Assembly: GCF_026241335.1 (NCBI RefSeq)
Contig: NZ_JAPHAV010000002.1
Location: forward strand, 186,001 to 250,000
Length of the DNA stretch: 64,000 nucleotides
Source: Ochrobactrum chromiisoli
GTDB taxonomy: Bacteria > Pseudomonadota > Alphaproteobacteria > Rhizobiales > Rhizobiaceae
Direction: 5' to 3'
Below the pieces are notes generated by a model, which did no database searches, was not told the origin of the DNA, and worked only from the letters and a program-made list of their open reading frames with translations. The position numbers were made by a program, and so were the translations under genes. How positions within the stretch are numbered: position 1 is the first letter of the stretch; each line of letters starts with the position of its first letter. Positions 28,000-36,933 of this stretch are shown here, one piece after another.

Positions 28000-29037
28000 A
28001 TGAAGCCTTTGGGCCGCACAGGCCTCAATGTTACAGAAATCTGCCTTGGCACCATGACCTGGGGCGTGCAGAACACTGAAAATGACGCACATGATCAGCT
28101 CGATTTTGCTATCGATGCTGGCGTCAACTTTATTGATACAGCCGAAGCTTATGCCATTCCGATGAGCCCTGAAAGTTTTGGCAAAACCGAAACTTATATC
28201 GGAAACTGGTTTCAGAAATCGGGAAAGCGTGATCGTGTCATCCTCGCCAGCAAAATTGCAGGTGGTGGACGTCAACCATGGATCCGCGGCGGTGCGAAGC
28301 CAAGTCGTGGCAGTGTTGCGGAAGCTGTGAATGACAGTCTGAGGCGTTTGCAGACAGATTACATTGATCTTTATCAGATTCATTGGCCATCCCGCCCGCA
28401 TTATCATTTCGGTCAGGGCTGGAGTTTTGATCCCTCAAGCGTTGATCCTAAGGCGGAACGTGAACAGATCCATGATGTTCTACTCGGTCTTGAAGATGCT
28501 GTTCGTGCGGGCAAAATTCGTCATGTCGGTCTGTCGAATGAAACGGCTTGGGGCACCATGCAATGGCTGAAAATTGCCGAAGAACATAATTTGCCACGTA
28601 TGGCGTCGATCCAGAATGAGTATGGCCTGTTGCAGCGGGAATTTGATCACGATATGGCAGAGGTATCGCTATTTGAGGATGTTGGTCTGCTTGCCTATTC
28701 AACATTGGCAGCAGGCGTGCTGACCGGAAAATATCTCGGCGGTAAAATCCCCGAAGGATCGCGTGCTTCGGTAATGGACGGTGGCATGTGGCGGGATAAT
28801 TCCTATTCACAGCCAGCAATCCTCGCTTACATCGATGTTGCGAAGAAGCATGGTCTTGATATTGCGCAGATGGCGATTGCTTTTTCTGCATCAAGACCTT
28901 TCATGACCTCTGTCATTATTGGAGCAACAACCGTCGAACAGCTTAAGACAAATATCGCTGCAAGCGAATTAAAGCTTTCGGACGAAGTGCTGGCGGACAT
29001 CGAAAACGTCTACCGCAATTTCCCGCGTCCTCTTTGA
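28000..29037 (+). CDS. Aldo/keto reductase, Tas-like
   Basis: 345 residues, matching the ~346-residue Tas subgroup. (beta/alpha)8 enzyme with catalytic Asp/Tyr in NFIDTAEAYAIP, Lys in RVILASKIAG and His in DYIDLYQIHWPSRP. The NADPH-binding end is FSASRPFMTSVIIGATTVEQ. Upstream in-frame GTG/TTG codons lack better ribosome sites. Physiological carbonyl substrate unknown. Confidence 0.83.
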   Translation: MKPLGRTGLNVTEICLGTMTWGVQNTENDAHDQLDFAIDAGVNFIDTAEAYAIPMSPESFGKTETYIGNWFQKSGKRDRVILASKIAGGGRQPWIRGGAKPSRGSVAEAVNDSLRRLQTDYIDLYQIHWPSRPHYHFGQGWSFDPSSVDPKAEREQIHDVLLGLEDAVRAGKIRHVGLSNETAWGTMQWLKIAEEHNLPRMASIQNEYGLLQREFDHDMAEVSLFEDVGLLAYSTLAAGVLTGKYLGGKIPEGSRASVMDGGMWRDNSYSQPAILAYIDVAKKHGLDIAQMAIAFSASRPFMTSVIIGATTVEQLKTNIAASELKLSDEVLADIENVYRNFPRPL

Positions 29038-29045
29038 TTGAAAAT

Positions 29046-29075
29046 AGCCAGCCACCTATGTGTGGCTGGCTTTTA
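29046..29075 (+). terminator. Intrinsic terminator of the aldo/keto reductase gene
   Basis: Stem agccagccac / gtggctggct with a 6-base loop, followed by ttt. Strong stem, short T-run. Confidence 0.75.
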
Positions 29076-29127
29076 GCCTAGCGTGTCGCGTTTCATCCTA
29101 CCCATCGGCTCGCTCTATCTTCTTGTT

Positions 29128-29182
29128 TTTACGCATCTCGTTCTCGTAAAATCGGTTCTCACTTTTCCGCGACATGCTTTAG
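29128..29182. repeat. Possible dispersed intergenic repeat element
   Basis: The stretch cgtaaaatcggttctcactt, followed by ttccgcgacatgctttag, resembles short dispersed intergenic repeats I recall from Brucella-group genomes. Only this one good copy is seen here, so identification rests on memory of the motif. Confidence 0.25.
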
Positions 29183-29287
29183 ATAGGCCACGCGTTGGAT
29201 TGGCGTGTCGCTTGATGAACTGACGACTGAGGCAGTCGAGCCGCATATATTAGTTGCAGCACAAAGAGCCTCCTGGGAATTAAACGC

Positions 29288-30142
29288 TCAGGCGATTTCA
29301 ACTTGATGTTGCGCTTCTGTGCGCGCTGTGCGCCAGGACGAAAACAGAAAGGCCGCAATGAAAATTACGGTCATCAGCAGAACGATTGTTGGAGCAGGGG
29401 CGCTGTCGATGAAAAATGACAGATAAACGCCCATAAAAGACGAAAACACAGCAACGATAATTGCGACAATCATCATGCTGCTGAACCTGCGGGTGAGCAG
29501 GAAGGCGATTGCACCGGGTGCGATTAGCAGAGAAATCGCCAGTATGATGCCGACTGCTTTCAAAACACCGACGATCGTCAGCGAAATCAGGCACAGAAGT
29601 CCATAATGAAGAAACCTGACAGGCAAGCCGACAGCGCGCGCCTGCGCAGGATCAAACGCATGGAGCAGGAAATCTCGCCATTTGACGATGAGAACGCCGG
29701 CGGTCACAGCTGCGATAATTGCTGTCTCAATCAGGTCGCTGGTGTTGATGCCCAGAATATCGCCAAACAGGATGTGATCGAGGTGAACATTTGCGCGCAC
29801 GGAGACGTAAAGCACGAGCCCCAGCCCAAACATGCCGGAGAAGACAATGCCCATGACCGTATTCTGCTTGATACGGCTGTTTTCTTTGAGAAAGCCGGTG
29901 GCAAGCGCGCAGACCATGCCAGCAACGAAAGCACCGATGCCAAAAGGAAGGCCAACCATATAGGCGATCACAACCCCCGGCAGTACAGCGTGGCTGATCG
30001 CATCGCCCATCAGTGACCAGCCTTTAAGAACCAGAAAGCAGGAGAGCAGGGCGGTCGGAATGGCAATCAGCACCGAGGCAGCCAATGCGTAGATCATGAA
30101 GTCAAACTGAAACGGCATCAGGAGTGTTTCGGGAAAGCTCAT
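29288..30142 (-). CDS. sitD: Mn/Fe ABC importer permease SitD
   Basis: 284 residues, about eight hydrophobic helices, ABC-3 family. Marks: LVLKGWSLMGDAISHAVLPG (the conserved D-x-x-S-H-x-x-L-P-G motif) and VLKAVGIILAISLLIAPGAI. It pairs with SitC. Last gene of sitABCD; its start overlaps the sitC stop by four bases. Confidence 0.88.
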   Translation of the reverse strand: MSFPETLLMPFQFDFMIYALAASVLIAIPTALLSCFLVLKGWSLMGDAISHAVLPGVVIAYMVGLPFGIGAFVAGMVCALATGFLKENSRIKQNTVMGIVFSGMFGLGLVLYVSVRANVHLDHILFGDILGINTSDLIETAIIAAVTAGVLIVKWRDFLLHAFDPAQARAVGLPVRFLHYGLLCLISLTIVGVLKAVGIILAISLLIAPGAIAFLLTRRFSSMMIVAIIVAVFSSFMGVYLSFFIDSAPAPTIVLLMTVIFIAAFLFSSWRTARTEAQHQVEIA

Positions 30143-31002
30143 AGCTTAACCTCCTTGAATGCTTTGGTCGCACGTCGGCGGGCCGCAAACATTCCATGCT
30201 TGGGCGCCAAAAAAAATACGGCAAGAAACACAAGCGTTTGCAGCACGACGATAATGCCACCTGTCGCGCCGTCCATGAAATAGCTGGCATAGGCACCCAT
30301 GAAGCTGGTCAGTGCGCCAATAAGCACCGCAATCCACAAAAGCCGTGAAAAGCGGTCTGTGAGGAGATACGCGGTCGCTCCGGGTGTCACGACCATACAG
30401 ATGACCAAAAACGCGCCTACGGTCTGCATTGCCGCAACGGTGGATGCTGAAAGCAGCGTAAAGAACATGATTTTCAATGCGGTTGGCTTTAAGCCGATGG
30501 AACGCGCATGGCTTTCGTCGAAAAAGACCACCATCAGGTCTTTCCATTTCAACAGCAGCAACGCCAGCGAAACGAAGCCGATGATCGCCAGTTGCAGAAT
30601 ATCGCCGGGCGTTATCGCCAGAATATTGCCAAGCACAATGGTCTGAATGTTGATCGCAGTTGGCCGCAAAGAAATCATAAAGAGACCAAGACCGAAGAAC
30701 GCTGTGAAAATCAGCCCGATAATCGCATCTTCCTTGAGCTTTGTACGCTGATTGAGAAACAGCATCGCCGCCGCAGCCAGCCCGCCGGAAAAGAAAGCCC
30801 CGACAGAAAATGGCAGGCCCAGCATATAGGCTCCCGCCACGCCGGGAACGATGGAGTGGGAGAGAGCGTCGCCGATGAGCGACCAGCCCTTGAGCATCAA
30901 ATAGGCAGACAGAAATGCACAAACACCGCCAACAAGAGCCGAAACCCACATCGCATTGAGCATATAGCCATAAGAAAACGGTTCGAGCAGCAGAGCCATC
31001 AA
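30139..31002 (-). CDS. sitC: Mn/Fe ABC importer permease SitC
   Basis: 287 residues, ABC-3 permease with [20 protein letters not shown] and the conserved [20 protein letters not shown]. Paralogue of SitD; the two form the membrane channel. ATGA-type overlap with sitB upstream. Confidence 0.88.
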   Translation of the reverse strand: MMALLLEPFSYGYMLNAMWVSALVGGVCAFLSAYLMLKGWSLIGDALSHSIVPGVAGAYMLGLPFSVGAFFSGGLAAAAMLFLNQRTKLKEDAIIGLIFTAFFGLGLFMISLRPTAINIQTIVLGNILAITPGDILQLAIIGFVSLALLLLKWKDLMVVFFDESHARSIGLKPTALKIMFFTLLSASTVAAMQTVGAFLVICMVVTPGATAYLLTDRFSRLLWIAVLIGALTSFMGAYASYFMDGATGGIIVVLQTLVFLAVFFLAPKHGMFAARRRATKAFKEVKL

Positions 31003-31886
31003 TTCTGCCCTTCCTGCTTTTGCTCATAAAGCACAAATGGCCGTTCATCATCGGTAATCACACCAACGGCCGAACGATCGGATTGCTTGGCCTCATTCAG
31101 AATAAGATGACGCAGAACGCCGCCAAATGTCTTTTCGAGATTGGCCTGTGTGAAAACTTCCTTCGTTGAACCATAAGCAAGCACAGTATTCTTGACGAGA
31201 ACAGTGCGGTCACAAAATTCAGGAACGCTGCCAAGATTATGTGTCGAGACCAGCATGACCCGGCCTTCATCACGAAGCCCACGCAGCAGCAGCACAATCG
31301 CCTCCTCGGTCTTCACGTCTACCCCGGTAAAAGGTTCATCAAGAAGGATTACCTGCGCATCTTGCGCAAGCGCACGAGCGAGAAATACGCGCTTTTTTTG
31401 ACCGCCGGAAAGCTCACCAATCTGCCGCTTGCGAAAATCCAGCATATTGACGCGACCGAGCGCCTTTTCCACCGCCTCATGGTCGGCACGACGCGCAACA
31501 CGCATCATGCCCATATGTCCATAGCGGCCCATCATAACGACATCTTCCACCAGAACAGGGAAGTTCCAGTCTACCTCTTCGCTTTGCGGCACATAGGCGA
31601 CGAGATTGCGCTTGAGTGCCTGTTTTACCGGCTGGCCAAGAATAGAAATGTCGCCCTTTGCCAGACGAACAAACCCCATAATGGCCTTAAACAGTGTCGA
31701 CTTGCCCGATCCATTCACACCAACCAGCGCCGTAATCGTGCCTGTTGGAATTTCAAAGCTCGCATTGCGCAGTGCTGTGTGGCCGTTGCGATAGGTGACG
31801 GTTGCATCTTTGACTTTAAGCCCTTCAGACACGCTATCATTGAGCGCGGCTTGTGCCCGAAGGTGTTGATCTATCGGAACATTCAT
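30999..31886 (-). CDS. sitB: Mn/Fe ABC importer ATPase SitB
   Basis: 295 residues. Walker [11 protein letters not shown] (~56-65), Q-loop VPQSEEVDW, signature [17 protein letters not shown], Walker [13 protein letters not shown] and H-loop VSTHNLG. Q-SEEVDW is characteristic of metal-importing (Zn/Mn/Fe) ATPases. Overlaps sitA by four bases. Confidence 0.9.
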   Translation of the reverse strand: MNVPIDQHLRAQAALNDSVSEGLKVKDATVTYRNGHTALRNASFEIPTGTITALVGVNGSGKSTLFKAIMGFVRLAKGDISILGQPVKQALKRNLVAYVPQSEEVDWNFPVLVEDVVMMGRYGHMGMMRVARRADHEAVEKALGRVNMLDFRKRQIGELSGGQKKRVFLARALAQDAQVILLDEPFTGVDVKTEEAIVLLLRGLRDEGRVMLVSTHNLGSVPEFCDRTVLVKNTVLAYGSTKEVFTQANLEKTFGGVLRHLILNEAKQSDRSAVGVITDDERPFVLYEQKQEGQN

Positions 31887-32788
31887 TGTTTGAGGCCTTT
31901 TGCAATCGTGCCCGATGTAACTTTGAGAAGGTCAATATAGGTCGCAACAGGGCCATCAGCTTCGGAGAGAGAATCGACGTAAAGCACGCCGCCATATGTC
32001 GCGCCGGTTTCGCGCGCGACCTGCTTCGCAGGGGCTGCCGACACCGTACTTTCCGAGAAAACCGCGGTGATCGTATTTGCACGCACGGCGTCAATCACTT
32101 TGCGAACCTGCTGCGGAGTGCCTTGCTGGTCGGCATTAATTGGCCAAAGGTAAAGTTCCTTGAGATCAAAATCACGGGCGAGATAGGAGAATGCTCCCTC
32201 GCTGGTGACCAGCCATCGCTTGTCAGCCGGAATCAATGCGAATTCGGCGCTGATCGGATCGATGGTCGCTTTTATCTTAGCCTTATACTTCTCCGCATTG
32301 GCTTTGTAAGCCTCTGCATTTTCCGGGTCATATTTGACGAAAGCATCACGGATATTATCGACATAGATGAGAGCAGAGGTCGGGGACATCCACGCATGTG
32401 GATTTGGTTTGCCGCTATACGGACCCTCGGTGATGCCCATCGGCACAACGCCGTCGCTCACCACCACGCTTGGAACATTTTTGAGGCGTGAGAAGAATTT
32501 CTCAAACCATAGTTCCAGACCGAGACCGTTCCAAAGAATAAGATCCGCACCCTGCGCCTTAATGAGATCTCCGGGGGTGGGCTGATATTCGTGAATTTCA
32601 GCACCGGGTTTTGTGATCGATTCAACCGTTGCTGTATCACCAGCCACATTGCGCGCAATGTCGGCGATGACCGTAAACGTCGTTATCGCCTTAAATTTGT
32701 TTGATGCAAATGCATTTGCCGGTGCCATCAGTATCACAAGGCTCACAGCCAGACTTGTAAACAGTCTGCGGTTGATCGGTCGATGCAT
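31883..32788 (-). CDS. sitA: Periplasmic Mn/Fe-binding protein SitA
   Basis: 301 residues. AAGGAG seven bases before the ATG at 32788 decides the start. Signal peptide residues 1-27 ([20 protein letters not shown]). Cluster A-I metal-binding protein with ligands His in [16 protein letters not shown], His in [11 protein letters not shown], Glu in [13 protein letters not shown] and Asp in [12 protein letters not shown]. It captures Mn(II)/Fe(II) for SitBCD. First gene of the operon, preceded by two Mur-box-like palindromes. Confidence 0.9.
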   Translation of the reverse strand: MHRPINRRLFTSLAVSLVILMAPANAFASNKFKAITTFTVIADIARNVAGDTATVESITKPGAEIHEYQPTPGDLIKAQGADLILWNGLGLELWFEKFFSRLKNVPSVVVSDGVVPMGITEGPYSGKPNPHAWMSPTSALIYVDNIRDAFVKYDPENAEAYKANAEKYKAKIKATIDPISAEFALIPADKRWLVTSEGAFSYLARDFDLKELYLWPINADQQGTPQQVRKVIDAVRANTITAVFSESTVSAAPAKQVARETGATYGGVLYVDSLSEADGPVATYIDLLKVTSGTIAKGLKQ

Positions 32789-32849
32789 TGCTCTCTCCTT
32801 CAAATTCATCCTGTCGGCTGCAAGACGGTGCACGGCCGGATACCTTTAA

Positions 32850-32864
32850 TGCGAATAATTAGCA
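32850..32864. promoter_or_regulatory. Mur-box-like operator, promoter-downstream site
   Basis: TGCGAATAATTAGCA, an imperfect dyad with arms TGCgAAT/ATTaGCA. It lies just downstream of the candidate -10 of sitA, where bound repressor would block initiation. It matches the manganese-responsive Mur/Fur boxes (TGCAAAT-N-ATTTGCA type) described upstream of sit genes in Rhizobiales. Confidence 0.65.
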
Positions 32865-32866
32865 TT

Positions 32867-32895
32867 TGCATAAATGAAGTGAGAGTGACTTTCAA
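32867..32895 (-). promoter_or_regulatory. Candidate sitABCD promoter
   Basis: On the minus strand TTGAAA (complement of 32890-32895) and TATGCA (complement of 32867-32872) are 17 bases apart. The -10 is imperfect. The two Mur-like palindromes flank this pair on both sides, which supports it. Confidence 0.5.
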
Positions 32896-32902
32896 GCGCT
32901 TT

Positions 32903-32917
32903 TGCAAATCATTTGCA
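32903..32917. promoter_or_regulatory. Mur-box-like operator, promoter-upstream site
   Basis: TGCAAAT-C-ATTTGCA is a perfect dyad (extends to ttgcaaatcatttgcaa, 32902-32918). Its centre is 53 bp from the centre of the second site, about five helical turns. Confidence 0.75.
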
Positions 32918-33136
32918 ATAATGCCGTAACCGAATTTCCATAGGTGATTTTGCGATTTTTCACTTATAAATTGTATTAACGTGATTTCTGTGTAATTTTT
33001 CTTCTATGGGCGAAAGCTTCGTTTAGGCCATTTGAGGCGGTAAACCCTCTGCTTGAGATAGAGCTTCAACGGCATAAGAAAGTAATTGGAATCCCATTTT
33101 CATTTTTTAATTTTGATTTGATCATCGGGGATACTA
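32918..33136. other. Rest of the sitA / AraC divergent intergenic region
   Basis: AT-rich spacer without a gene. It should contain the promoter of the AraC-type gene at 33137; no convincing -35/-10 pair stands out. Confidence 0.35.
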
Positions 33137-34063
33137 ATGCGGTTAAAGATGAAAAATAATATTAAAATTCATGAATATAAGGGCAATTTATCCACGGGCA
33201 ACAAAGGAGGGGAGAGTTTTACCGCGGACGAAATTTCAAGGGGAGCCTTTCTCTACACCCGCTCCTCAACAGGGATCGATATCTACACGCCGGAAGATAT
33301 AGTCGCGCCCATTTTGCTTGAACCTGTGCGCAACCTTAGATGGAAATTTCCTGAAGGGGGTGAAAATACATCAAGCTTTTCGGCAGGTACGGTTTTGCTC
33401 ATTCCGGCGGATCAAAGAACGATTATAACCTGGCCCGGGCAGGTCAAGTTATTGAAAGTCTTTATCGGTCGAGATCAAAATTGCGGGCAAGATGCTCAAG
33501 ATATAGCCTTGCGCGTTAGCGATACGCATGGCCGTATGATCATTTTTTACAGCAAGCAATGTTTACGGATCAGTGAATTGATTTTGGAGCAATTGCGGGT
33601 AGAAACCCCTTCGGCGCAAAGTTATCTTGAATCATTATATTCTGCACTTCTCTATCAAATTGCGTCTAATGCAGCGACTTCGCTTAGCATGGAGGCTTCA
33701 CCGTCCGGTTTGCGAAGTTACGCCTGTCGGCAGATAGAGGATTACATGAAAGAAAACTTCCGCAATTCGATCAATGTGCCGCAAATGGCATCGTTGCTCA
33801 ACATGTCTGCCGGGCATTTTTCGATGTGTTTTCGCAAAAGCTTTGGCCTTACGCCATATCAGTACTTGATGGGACTGCGGTTAGACGAAGCAGAAAAGTG
33901 GCTCATTGAAACCGACATGCCAATCAGTGAAATTGCAATAAAGCTTAATTTTTCGAGCCAGAGTCATTTTACGACTGCTCTAAAAAAATATCGCAATCTG
34001 ACACCAGGTGAGGTTAGGCGGCGTAGAAGCAAGGAATATCTTCAAACAAAGACGAAGCGATAG
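33137..34063 (+). CDS. AraC-family transcription regulator
   Basis: 308 residues. The C-terminal double HTH (~205-305) has QIEDYMKENFRNSINVPQMA, SLLNMSAGHFSMCFRKSFGL then TPYQYLMGLRLDEAEKWL and the second helix pair SEIAIKLNFSSQSHFTTALK. The N-terminal ~200 residues are a ligand domain of no recognised family. Lower GC than the genes around it, and divergent from sitA; target genes are unknown. Confidence 0.85.
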   Translation: MRLKMKNNIKIHEYKGNLSTGNKGGESFTADEISRGAFLYTRSSTGIDIYTPEDIVAPILLEPVRNLRWKFPEGGENTSSFSAGTVLLIPADQRTIITWPGQVKLLKVFIGRDQNCGQDAQDIALRVSDTHGRMIIFYSKQCLRISELILEQLRVETPSAQSYLESLYSALLYQIASNAATSLSMEASPSGLRSYACRQIEDYMKENFRNSINVPQMASLLNMSAGHFSMCFRKSFGLTPYQYLMGLRLDEAEKWLIETDMPISEIAIKLNFSSQSHFTTALKKYRNLTPGEVRRRRSKEYLQTKTKR

Positions 34064-34083
34064 CACAGCCCCAACGGCGGGTA

Positions 34084-34365
34084 TCAGCCTGCCGTCGGCG
34101 TGGAGCCTCGCTTAAGCCACTTACGCCAGATGTGAACCTCACTCTTACGGCGCCAGCGCCTGACACGATGGGAATCGTTTGAAAGAACGATCAGCCCAAG
34201 TGGAAGCATCCAGAAGCCGAGGATGGGCAGGAATCCAAGCGTACCTCCGACTACCAGCGATCCTCCCAGCGTTCTGCGCATTGCGACGGACTGCGGCATA
34301 GGGATTCGCTTTCCGAGAATCACAATTGTGCGTTTTGGTGGTTTAAGGCCGTCTTGTTGGTCCAC
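34084..34365 (-). CDS. Small PGPGW-type transmembrane protein
   Basis: 93 residues: basic N-terminus, one hydrophobic hairpin (GGSLVVGGTLGFLPILGFWM / LPLGLIVLSND), then a basic tail RVRRWRRK. The pattern fits the PGPGW putative transmembrane family. Function unknown. Confidence 0.6.
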   Translation of the reverse strand: MDQQDGLKPPKRTIVILGKRIPMPQSVAMRRTLGGSLVVGGTLGFLPILGFWMLPLGLIVLSNDSHRVRRWRRKSEVHIWRKWLKRGSTPTAG

Positions 34366-34475
34366 TTTTTCAGTCTCGCACGGTTTGAGGTGTTTAATTT
34401 ATTTGTAAAACGCACCAGAGAATATAGGGTTTCGTGAGAAGAATGCAAAAATTTGGAAAAAAACGAAAATAGGGC

Positions 34476-34504
34476 TTGGCAAATCAGAAATCCTCCTGCT
34501 ATAC
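34476..34504 (+). promoter_or_regulatory. Promoter of tRNA-Asn
   Basis: TTGGCA (34476-34481), 17-base spacer, CTATAC (34499-34504), ending about 30 bases before the tRNA. Confidence 0.65.
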
Positions 34505-34533
34505 GCCACCTCGCTGACGCAACGAGCACCTCT

Positions 34534-34608
34534 TCCCCGGTAGCTCAGTGGTAGAGCAACCGGCTGTTAACCGGTTGGTCGCTGGTTCGAATCCGGCCCG
34601 GGGAGCCA
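34534..34608 (+). tRNA. tRNA-Asn (GTT)
   Basis: Complete cloverleaf: acceptor TCCCCGG/CCGGGGA, D-arm gctc/gagc, anticodon stem accgg/ccggt with loop CTGTTAA (anticodon GTT at 34566-34568), T-arm gctgg/ccggc, and encoded CCA. Its 3' end is the apparent integration site of the prophage. Confidence 0.95.
34575..34608. other. Probable attL (prophage left attachment site in tRNA-Asn 3' half)
   Basis: A phage integrase begins 146 bases downstream, and everything after it is phage-like. The exact core cannot be defined because the right copy is outside the window; no second copy of the tRNA 3' end occurs before 64000. Confidence 0.55.
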
Positions 34609-34721
34609 CTTACTTTTTTAGGCTATATTGACCTAATAAAATAAGTTAAGCTAAATAGCGGTTTACGGCTCGACGTTGCAAATTCAATTCAATATCTGAT
34701 ACAAATCGGCTACAATCTAGA

Positions 34722-34740
34722 TTACATTCTGGGTTACATT
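34722..34740. repeat. Direct repeats next to integrase start, possible arm-type sites
   Basis: TTACATT occurs at 34722-34728 and 34734-34740, with related TACAA/TACAT words upstream. Short direct repeats beside attL and int are where integrase arm sites or excisionase sites lie. Inference only. Confidence 0.35.
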
Positions 34741-34753
34741 GTAGGCGGCGACT

Positions 34754-36070
34754 TTGTCAGTTGATATTACGAAATACGTGCAGCGACAGCCGAGTGGAAT
34801 TTACCGCTATTATAGGCGCGTGCCCGTTGAAGTGTCGAATCATGACAAGCGCACGTTCGTAAAAATTAGCCTCAAAACGAAGAATCATAAAGATGCTCTG
34901 GAAAGGGCACAGGGCGTCCATGACGCGACGGAGCGTCTTTGGTCGGCAATGTCTTCTGGAAACGACAATCGCCCTGAATGGGAGCGCTATGAGGCTGCTG
35001 TGCGAACTGCGCAGTCGTTAGGTTTTGGGTATAAGACAGCGGCGGACATCGCAGCAGGATCGTATCAGGATCTGTTTGCGAGGTCGAAACAGGCCGCAGA
35101 AGTGACCGAAACTCAGCCATCTGCGGCGAAGGCAATCGTCGGACTTGTTGATTTCCCCAACCCACGAATCTCCGACGTCTGGAAGATGTACGAGAAGTTC
35201 AATCAGGCTGGATTGGCTGGATTGTCTGAAGGCCAGATGTCAAAGCACAAGGTCTCACGCGAGCGCGCTATTAAATATGCAAGCGATCTTCTGGATGATG
35301 TGCGGTTGAGTGAAGTGACTCGCGCCGATGTGCTGCGATATCGCCAATGGTGGACTGATAAAATCGCTATCGAGAAACTGAAGGCATACAGCGCCAACCG
35401 CAGCTTTAGCGACATGAAAGGCATGCTGTCAGTTATCGACGATGCCTTACAGACCAGCTTTCGCATTCCGTGGGCAGGGATACGCCTCAAAGAAACCAAT
35501 GCTACAAAGCTGGACAAGCGTCCGCCGTTTTCAGTTTCATGGGTTCAAGATCGCTTGTTGCAGCCCGGTGCACTTGACGACATCAATATAGACGCGCGTT
35601 TAATTATCTACACTATGATTGAAACAGGCATGCGGTTAGGCGAGGTGTGTAACCTTCGTCCTGAAGATATTCGTCTGGAAGATGACGTGCCTCATGTTGA
35701 GGTGGCAGAACGCGAAGACCGCCGCCAGAAAACCGACTATTCGGTTAGGCGTATTCCCTTGGTAGGTGTTGCGTACTGGGCCATGGAGCAAGCTCCGGAC
35801 GGGTTTACTCGTTACGCTGACAAGTCGGATTCAGCGTCTGCTGCGATAAATAAGTTTTTGAGGTCAAAAGATTTATTCCCGTCTCCTAAACACACTATCT
35901 ATTCGCTCCGACACACCTTTCAGGATCGAATAGAGAATGTTGGCGCATCAGATCGCATGCAGGCAGACCTTATGGGGCATGAATTCGGACGTCCTAAATA
36001 CGGCGATGGCGCCGAGATGAAACGGCGCCAAGAGCTACTGGAGTCAATTAAATTGAAATGGGAAGGCTAG
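34754..36070 (+). CDS. int: Prophage tyrosine recombinase (integrase)
   Basis: 438 residues. N-terminal AP2-like/arm-binding part (IYRYYRRVPVEVSNHDKRTF), a SAM-like core-binding domain (~125-250), and the catalytic domain with Arg in TGMRLGEVCNL, HxxR in YSLRHTFQDR, His in DLMGHEFGR and Tyr in PKYGDG. It integrates and excises the prophage at tRNA-Asn. Start is TTG (GGCGG upstream is weak); another start further in cannot be excluded. Its stop overlaps that of the convergent small gene at 36067. Confidence 0.9.
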   Translation: MSVDITKYVQRQPSGIYRYYRRVPVEVSNHDKRTFVKISLKTKNHKDALERAQGVHDATERLWSAMSSGNDNRPEWERYEAAVRTAQSLGFGYKTAADIAAGSYQDLFARSKQAAEVTETQPSAAKAIVGLVDFPNPRISDVWKMYEKFNQAGLAGLSEGQMSKHKVSRERAIKYASDLLDDVRLSEVTRADVLRYRQWWTDKIAIEKLKAYSANRSFSDMKGMLSVIDDALQTSFRIPWAGIRLKETNATKLDKRPPFSVSWVQDRLLQPGALDDINIDARLIIYTMIETGMRLGEVCNLRPEDIRLEDDVPHVEVAEREDRRQKTDYSVRRIPLVGVAYWAMEQAPDGFTRYADKSDSASAAINKFLRSKDLFPSPKHTIYSLRHTFQDRIENVGASDRMQADLMGHEFGRPKYGDGAEMKRRQELLESIKLKWEG

Positions 36071-36246
36071 GCAGATCGAAGGATTGACTGAGCACGGGAA
36101 ATTGCGCTGCCACGGGTTTGAGCGGCGAGGAGTTCGGCTTCGGCGCGTTCTAATAGCGGGATGGCTGCTTCTCCGAATTTTACGACAAGCTTGGCTGTGT
36201 TTCTCACGCACTCCTCGTATTCGGCCAGCGTGAAGGAATGGCTCAT
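36067..36246 (-). CDS. Small hypothetical prophage protein (59 aa)
   Basis: MSHSFTLAEYEECVRNTAKL then VVKFGEAAIPLLERAEAELL, a helical acidic/alanine-rich protein with no known motif. The ATG directly follows the stop codon of the ASCH gene (TAG-ATG), typical of translational coupling. Last gene of the leftward block. Confidence 0.6.
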   Translation of the reverse strand: MSHSFTLAEYEECVRNTAKLVVKFGEAAIPLLERAEAELLAAQTRGSAISRAQSILRSA

Positions 36247-36558
36247 CTACTCACCGCCTTTCAGGGCTTGGCGACCTGACACGTCTATGGCGAATACCTC
36301 GACCGGGTTCGGGCCGAAATGTGGATGAGTGATTGTCTTGCGAGCAAAGCCACGCCATGGAAGTTCAAGGCGGCGTTCGGTGTCGTCTCGCTTCGGATAG
36401 CCCTTAGTCAGGACGATGCCGTCAAACGAAAGCTTATATCCCCACATATTGTGCAGTCGCTTGGTCCAGTAGTCGTTCGCAAGCCTATATTCCTCGGTCT
36501 TTGTGCCATCACGGATCGCGTCGAAGTATTCAGCTTTAAGGGCAAGTTGTAGCTTCAT
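36247..36558 (-). CDS. ASCH-domain protein
   Basis: 103 residues from the ATG at 36558 (GGAGAAGG upstream). Starts KLQLALKAEYFDAIRDGTKT with EEYR, the ASCH signature (G-x-K-T-x-E-x-R), then DGIVLTKGYPKRDD and a C-terminal strand. ASCH domains are PUA-like and bind RNA or modified bases; some hydrolyse acetylated nucleosides. ATGA overlap with the gene upstream. Confidence 0.72.
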   Translation of the reverse strand: MKLQLALKAEYFDAIRDGTKTEEYRLANDYWTKRLHNMWGYKLSFDGIVLTKGYPKRDDTERRLELPWRGFARKTITHPHFGPNPVEVFAIDVSGRQALKGGE

Positions 36559-36806
36559 TCTGCCTTCTCCCCTAGTGGGCTGGCGTTGAGCATGGCGCGC
36601 CAAAGGCCACGGTTGCGCGGGTGTGTTTCAGTTGCGGTTACATGCTCATCCCATGCGTAACCCGCTTCAAGCGCTGCCTCAGTAGGATCCTGTATAGCGG
36701 CGAGGATGGTGGCAAGGATTTCATCGCACATCACGTCCATCGACCCGTACGCCAACCTGTCGGCGATTAAATCACTGATCTGTTGTTTCAGTTCATTTCT
36801 GGTCAT
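36555..36806 (-). CDS. Hypothetical prophage protein (83 aa)
   Basis: MTRNELKQQISDLIADRLAY, then TILAAIQDPTEAALEAGYAW and RGLWRAMLNASPL. The last part recurs in phage proteins of unknown role. Start chosen at 36806 (GAGG upstream); the longer frame to 36926 overlaps another coding frame. Confidence 0.55.
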   Translation of the reverse strand: MTRNELKQQISDLIADRLAYGSMDVMCDEILATILAAIQDPTEAALEAGYAWDEHVTATETHPRNRGLWRAMLNASPLGEKAE

Positions 36807-36933
36807 GGCTGGCCTCATACTGCTTCCAAGTTGGTGACATAGACTGCAAGCGCGTCCGATGAGGTTCAGGGCAAACCTTCCATCCGATCCACGATAGGGC
36901 TTTGAAAAGCTGCCAGCGTATTTCATTGATCAT
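36793..36933 (-). CDS. Tiny hypothetical prophage protein (46 aa)
   Basis: MINEIRWQLFKALSWIGWKV then CPEPHRTRLQ, ending DQK. GGAGG lies 6 bases before the ATG at 36933, one of the best ribosome sites in this block. It overlaps both neighbours slightly, as do most genes here. The Trp-rich hydrophobic N-terminus could associate with membrane. Confidence 0.45.
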   Translation of the reverse strand: MINEIRWQLFKALSWIGWKVCPEPHRTRLQSMSPTWKQYEASHDQK

